Part shown: positions 60,751-64,000 of the stretch, in pieces
Numbering within the stretch: position 1 is the stretch's first letter
How the letters are laid out: the number at the start of each line of letters is the position of its first letter
Source of the DNA: Laetiporus sulphureus 93-53
Taxonomy: Eukaryota; Basidiomycota; Agaricomycetes; Polyporales; Laetiporaceae
Direction: 5' to 3'
Assembly: GCF_001632365.1 (NCBI RefSeq)
Contig: NW_024468548.1
Location: 134,446 to 198,445 of the forward strand
DNA length: 64,000 bases
Notes under the pieces: model-generated
The model's input: only the letters and a program-made list of their open reading frames with translations
What the model was told of the DNA's origin: nothing
Database searches by the model: none
Translations under genes and position numbers: made by a program

Positions 60751-61238
60751 ATGCGTTTTGGCCAGGACGCAATATAACATCATCACGACGATGCAATGGT
60801 CCTGGAATTCTTCTGAATATCTGAACTTCTAGTCTCCTTTCCATGTGTGTAATAGTGATTCGGAACCCCCCTCCTCAATCTCGGCTTTGGATGTACGTTC
60901 ACAACCATTGCTTATTTCTTCTCGATTTGTTACGGGGTACATGTTGCCGGGCTCGCAAGAGCTTGGCGGGCTCTCAATGAGATTATAGCCGGAATTATAG
61001 ACACGCGCATATAGTGCGCAATACTTAGACACACCTTTAGAATAAATTAGAGTGCCAGCGCGTCGTGTCCTAGTACACAGGCTCAGCGCACGAGACGGCA
61101 GTAATTATAGTACTGTACTGTACGAAGAACTTTAAGCCTTAGAAGAAGGCTCCTCGTAAAGGGAAAATACAAGCGTATTGGGATCAGGCAATGAGGACGA
61201 ATGCTACACTCTGGAAGACGTACTATGCTACATATAGA
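60751..61238. other. 3' flank, no gene recognised
   Basis: AT-rich DNA after the F-box gene without open frames of note. It contains likely 3' UTR sequence and ends at the MITE. Confidence 0.5.
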
Positions 61239-61576
61239 CACAGCCTGCATAGATTTATTTTTCCACGGGAAACCTGATGCAAAAATGGTGAAAATATCTT
61301 ATGTCTGGATATGGAAACAGTTTGGAAATTGGGCGGAGACAATTAAATTATGTTACGATTGTTTTACCGAAATGTATCAGCAATAGTGAAACTATTTCCC
61401 AAAGGAAGATATTTCAGTCCAAAAATATGTGATACCGATATGTTTCGGTGATGCAATTGTAACATAATTCAATTGTCTCCGCCCGATTTCCAAACTATTT
61501 CCATATCCAGACTTAAGATATTTTCACCATTTTTTCATCAGGTTTCCCATGGAAAAATAAATCTGTGCAGGCTGTG
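61239..61576. mobile_element. 338-bp foldback MITE, CACTA-like ends
   Basis: About 120 bases at each end are inverted copies. The left opens CACAGCCTGCATAGATTTAT and the right ends with the complement TGCAGGCTGTG. The arms include matching blocks such as GGTGAAAATATCTTA and GGCGGAGACAATT. The 3-bp direct repeat AGA flanks the element (61236–61238 and 61577–61579). CAC... ends plus a 3-bp duplication fit a non-autonomous CACTA/EnSpm element. The open frame inside is a by-product of the arms. It lies between the 3' ends of the F-box and phosphodiesterase genes. Confidence 0.9.
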
Positions 61577-61730
61577 AGAGTGGGGTTAGGCTTACAAGAT
61601 AAATACGTAACGCTCTGCCGGTTTGGACGGCAGGAACGGAATATGAGGGCGAATTGTCCAGTATATATGCTCGGACGGATTGTTTATCTCAGATGGCTGA
61701 AACAAGAATCAGCGAGGCATAATCTATCTC

Positions 61731-63062
61731 TCAAGCGCAACACGCACATATATGCATCCCCTGCTCGACCGCAATCACCTCCAGCCCGAGCTCCTGTGCG
61801 TCCACAAGCGCACGGACCTGCCTGGCGATCACCTGTGGCATGGGCTCGGTATACGCCCCCTGCGCGTCGTCCTTGCAGTGAATGATGTACAGCTTAATCC
61901 CCTCCAGCGCACCGCGAAGATCGTTCAACATCCCGGACGACAATTGCTGTGAGGCGCTTCCCCTTCGGAACGCGACGACCTCCCCTGCCAGTACCCTCAT
62001 CTCCTCCGCAAGGTGTTCCGGGCTCATGTGTCCATACAGCCTATCGGCCGGCCTCCCAGCGGGGTACGAGCACTCCACGAACAGCGCGTTCAGCACACCG
62101 GGCACCTTCCCCGCCGCGGTGCGCCACACGGCTCGATTTTGCGGATGGGAGGAGATGCGGTCCGGCTCGACGTCCCCGAGGAAGAGCAGCTCGCGCGCGA
62201 AGCGGTCGTGGCGGAGGAAGAACGCGGTGGAGGGATAGGACGCGCCGAGTGTGCTGCTGGTGCACCCGTGGGTGAGCGGCATGGCTAGGACGGAAATGTG
62301 CGGCGAGACGGTGTGGTATTGGCCGTCTGTGGGCAGCCTGGTTTGTGTGGAATGGTAAATGATGTAGACAGGCAGAGGCGGGAAAGGAGGGGATCGTACG
62401 TGCGCAATAGGAGCGGCAGACCGCTCTCTTCACTGGGAGAAGCTAATTTAGGCCATATCCGGTTGTTGAACAGTAGCTGGAGGTCTTCCATGCATTGGGA
62501 AGTTCCGAAAACGGGTCTCTGTCGCTCGTCAATAGTAGTTGCCGCCAACACTAAGCCATTAGTATGATCTAAATGTGCATGAGATATCAGGAAACACCTT
62601 AAAGCATGGTATCATAAAATTAGCATGCACTCTCTAACTTGTACATATATGCGCATACCGAATCCACGAATAGACTTCTGCCGCAGTATTGCCTCCTTCG
62701 TGTGCTTTGGTGCCAAACAAATCAGGCTGCTTGTGAAGCAGCATATCAAGCGCTCCAATGCCTGAACCTAGGTCTTACGGGTCAGCGAAGATTCCTTGAA
62801 TTCGTGTGAGGAAATGTACCTGCTTCCAGTGCTATGATACCATCCGACCATGGCACGCCGCTCGGTTTGAGGAAGTAGCTGATTCACGAGTCATTGTCAA
62901 TGAATTGCTATTACTAGTACTTAGACGAATCGACGTGCCATGACAAATTTCGTTCGTCCGGGCCACCACCTAGCGAATAGAGATTTCACTTGATACCACC
63001 ACTTCACAGGGGTTAGAATATCACGTACCGCAACCGACAGCAACGAGATCAAACGTGGGCAT
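61731..63062 (-). CDS. low-affinity cAMP phosphodiesterase (PDE1, class II)
   Basis: Starts at ATG 63062 (MPTFDLVAVGCGGGPDE), followed by PSGVPWSDGIIALEAG and IGALDMLLHKQPDLFG. The metal-binding signature of class II cyclic-nucleotide phosphodiesterases appears as LISHAHLDHTNGLVL (HxHLDH) near 62575. Later exons give MPLTHGCT, FARELLFLGDVEPD, VLNALFVECSYP, YGHMSPEHLAEEM and IKLYIIHCKDD, all known blocks of the family and of its metallo-beta-lactamase fold. The enzyme hydrolyses cAMP to AMP and damps cAMP/PKA signalling. It ends at 61731 after EQGMHICACCA. Several short introns. Confidence 0.93.
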
Positions 63063-63738
63063 TTCTATGAGGGCGCTTCAAGCTTTCAGCAACTTGAACT
63101 GGTAACACCGCGGGGAGTTGTGGAATGCACACGACCATCGAGCACCTCGCTACTTGCCTCCTAAATGTGTGAGACAAACAACAAGACCATTTGCAGCCCC
63201 GCATCGCCTGCTTGACGTGCGAAGCGTTTGTGCGGTAGGACGCCGCGGGTTCCCGCAGACTACTACGATGCGCCTTGTCGCCGCGACAGCGGCGGCAACC
63301 TGATGTGATTACCACACCTGCATTGTCCTTACACGTACGTGCAGACTCGAGTTACTATCAGACTCGGGTTTCCTATGTAATGTGGCTCAGGCGCATTGGT
63401 ATGTCAGTCGTACCGATGTATTCGGGTATTGGTCATCCATATAGCTATGCTGCTCTATAGAGCGGCAAGTGGAAGCAGGCAAATCTTACTACAAGGGCAC
63501 AGACAAGGAACTGCCAATCCGATGCAAACTCAACGGGACGTCGGATTTAAGGCAAGGAAAACATGGGGAATAAGGAGGGTCATACGAGTAGTTTCGGAAC
63601 GAACGTGTGGGTGCGAATGGCATGAAGAGCAGGTGCAAAAGAAAAGCAAGTGAAGAGTCCATTTAATAAGGTAAGATCAATCGTATTACGCCGTACCTAG
63701 TACAATAGAATCATAAGCATGAGAGCGGTTCCGGACGT
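63063..63738. other. no gene recognised
   Basis: Region between the phosphodiesterase start and the UBA exon. No domain or exon chain seen. It should hold the phosphodiesterase promoter and the 3' UTR of the next gene. Confidence 0.5.
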
Positions 63739-63978
63739 CTACCCACTTTGCTCACCGAGCAGGCTGTTCAGCGCCCTTTGCATATCGTATCCGTGCATCT
63801 CGAGAGCCGCCACAGCCTGCGTTCTGCTGAAGCCCATGCCACAGAGCTGCTTCACTGCCTCGATATCGTCATCGACCGCTGGCGTGGGATCCTCCACAAT
63901 CTGATGCGAAGGCAACGGTGGTGGAGGGACAGGCGGAGTATCATGACTTTTCTTCTTCCTTCCGAACGGCAATCGGAG
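63739..63978 (-). CDS. last exon of a UBA-domain gene (continues beyond the window)
   Basis: The minus-strand exon opens after an acceptor CATAG at about 63979 and reads PFGRKKKSHDTPPVPPPPLP, then VDDDIEAVKQLCGMGFSRTQ, AVAALEMHGYDMQRALNSLL, GEQSG and stop. The second half is a UBA domain (the MGF loop and the ALxxxGxxxxxALNxLL helices), which binds ubiquitin. The frame has a stop just upstream and no ATG, so it is a 3' exon. The rest of the gene lies right of position 64000, and its identity cannot be told. Confidence 0.75.
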   Translation of the reverse strand, partial: LRLPFGRKKKSHDTPPVPPPPLPSHQIVEDPTPAVDDDIEAVKQLCGMGFSRTQAVAALEMHGYDMQRALNSLLGEQSG

Positions 63979-64000
63979 CTATGAGCAGCTCAAATGAGGA

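Noticed and set aside
61201..61386. Small frame inside the 338-bp MITE
   Set aside because: It is produced by the inverted arm of the transposon and has no independent support.

Overview
The window looks like a piece of a filamentous basidiomycete (probably Agaricomycete) nuclear genome. The host genes are compact and broken by many short GT–AG introns of about 50–70 bases. They include typical fungal proteins (STRIPAK striatin, PDE1-type cAMP phosphodiesterase, Hrq1 helicase, a fungal F-box protein). The repeats are Ty3/Gypsy chromoviruses and foldback MITEs. No rRNA, tRNA or CRISPR array was recognised.

Layout. Positions 1–10066 are two nested, related Ty3/Gypsy retrotransposons. Element A (plus strand, 5' end outside the window, 3' LTR 5051–5709) has jumped into the reverse transcriptase gene of element B (minus strand, 5710–10066, 5' LTR about 9348–10066). 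A carries a chromodomain followed by a dUTPase-like domain at the end of pol. Its pol frame is broken by nine TGA/TAG stops but no later frameshift, which suggests decay by C-to-T/G-to-A transitions. Positions 10067–16155 are gene-poor and repeat-rich: a 270-bp direct-repeat pair, a 542-bp hAT-like MITE with 8-bp target duplication, and a decayed inverted repeat.

From 16.1 to 32.96 kb the window is housekeeping DNA: an alpha/beta hydrolase (+), a small putative mitochondrial protein (-), the helicase Hrq1 (+), the SCY1-like pseudokinase (-), a PQ-loop membrane protein (+), an 83-residue unknown protein (-), a cytochrome b561-type membrane protein (-) and 3-hydroxyisobutyrate dehydrogenase (+). 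A 119-bp foldback MITE sits between the last two, in their shared upstream region. From 33 to 41 kb genes are sparse: a SAM methyltransferase (-), a double-stranded-RNA-binding-motif microprotein (+) and a decayed relative of it.

The most unusual region is 41.6–53.8 kb. An extended SDR (NAD(P)-binding) gene and a GBF1/GEA-type Arf-GEF gene point towards each other, but their 3' ends and the DNA between them occur twice, in direct orientation (about 42954–44566 and 47569–48896). Between the two copies lies one minus-strand gene (44875–47034) whose product reads as an N-terminal ubiquitin-like domain, a possible PD-(D/E)XK-like middle and a C-terminal kinase. This resembles the Crinkler-type architecture used in biological conflict. 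It is the best candidate for an undescribed system, apparently captured at a duplicated gene junction.

The right end (55.7–64 kb) holds striatin (+), an F-box protein (+), a 338-bp foldback MITE, the cAMP phosphodiesterase (-) and the last exon of a UBA-domain gene (-) that runs out of the window. Starts and splice sites were read by eye. Where exon lengths were summed and gave an intact frame, this is stated.
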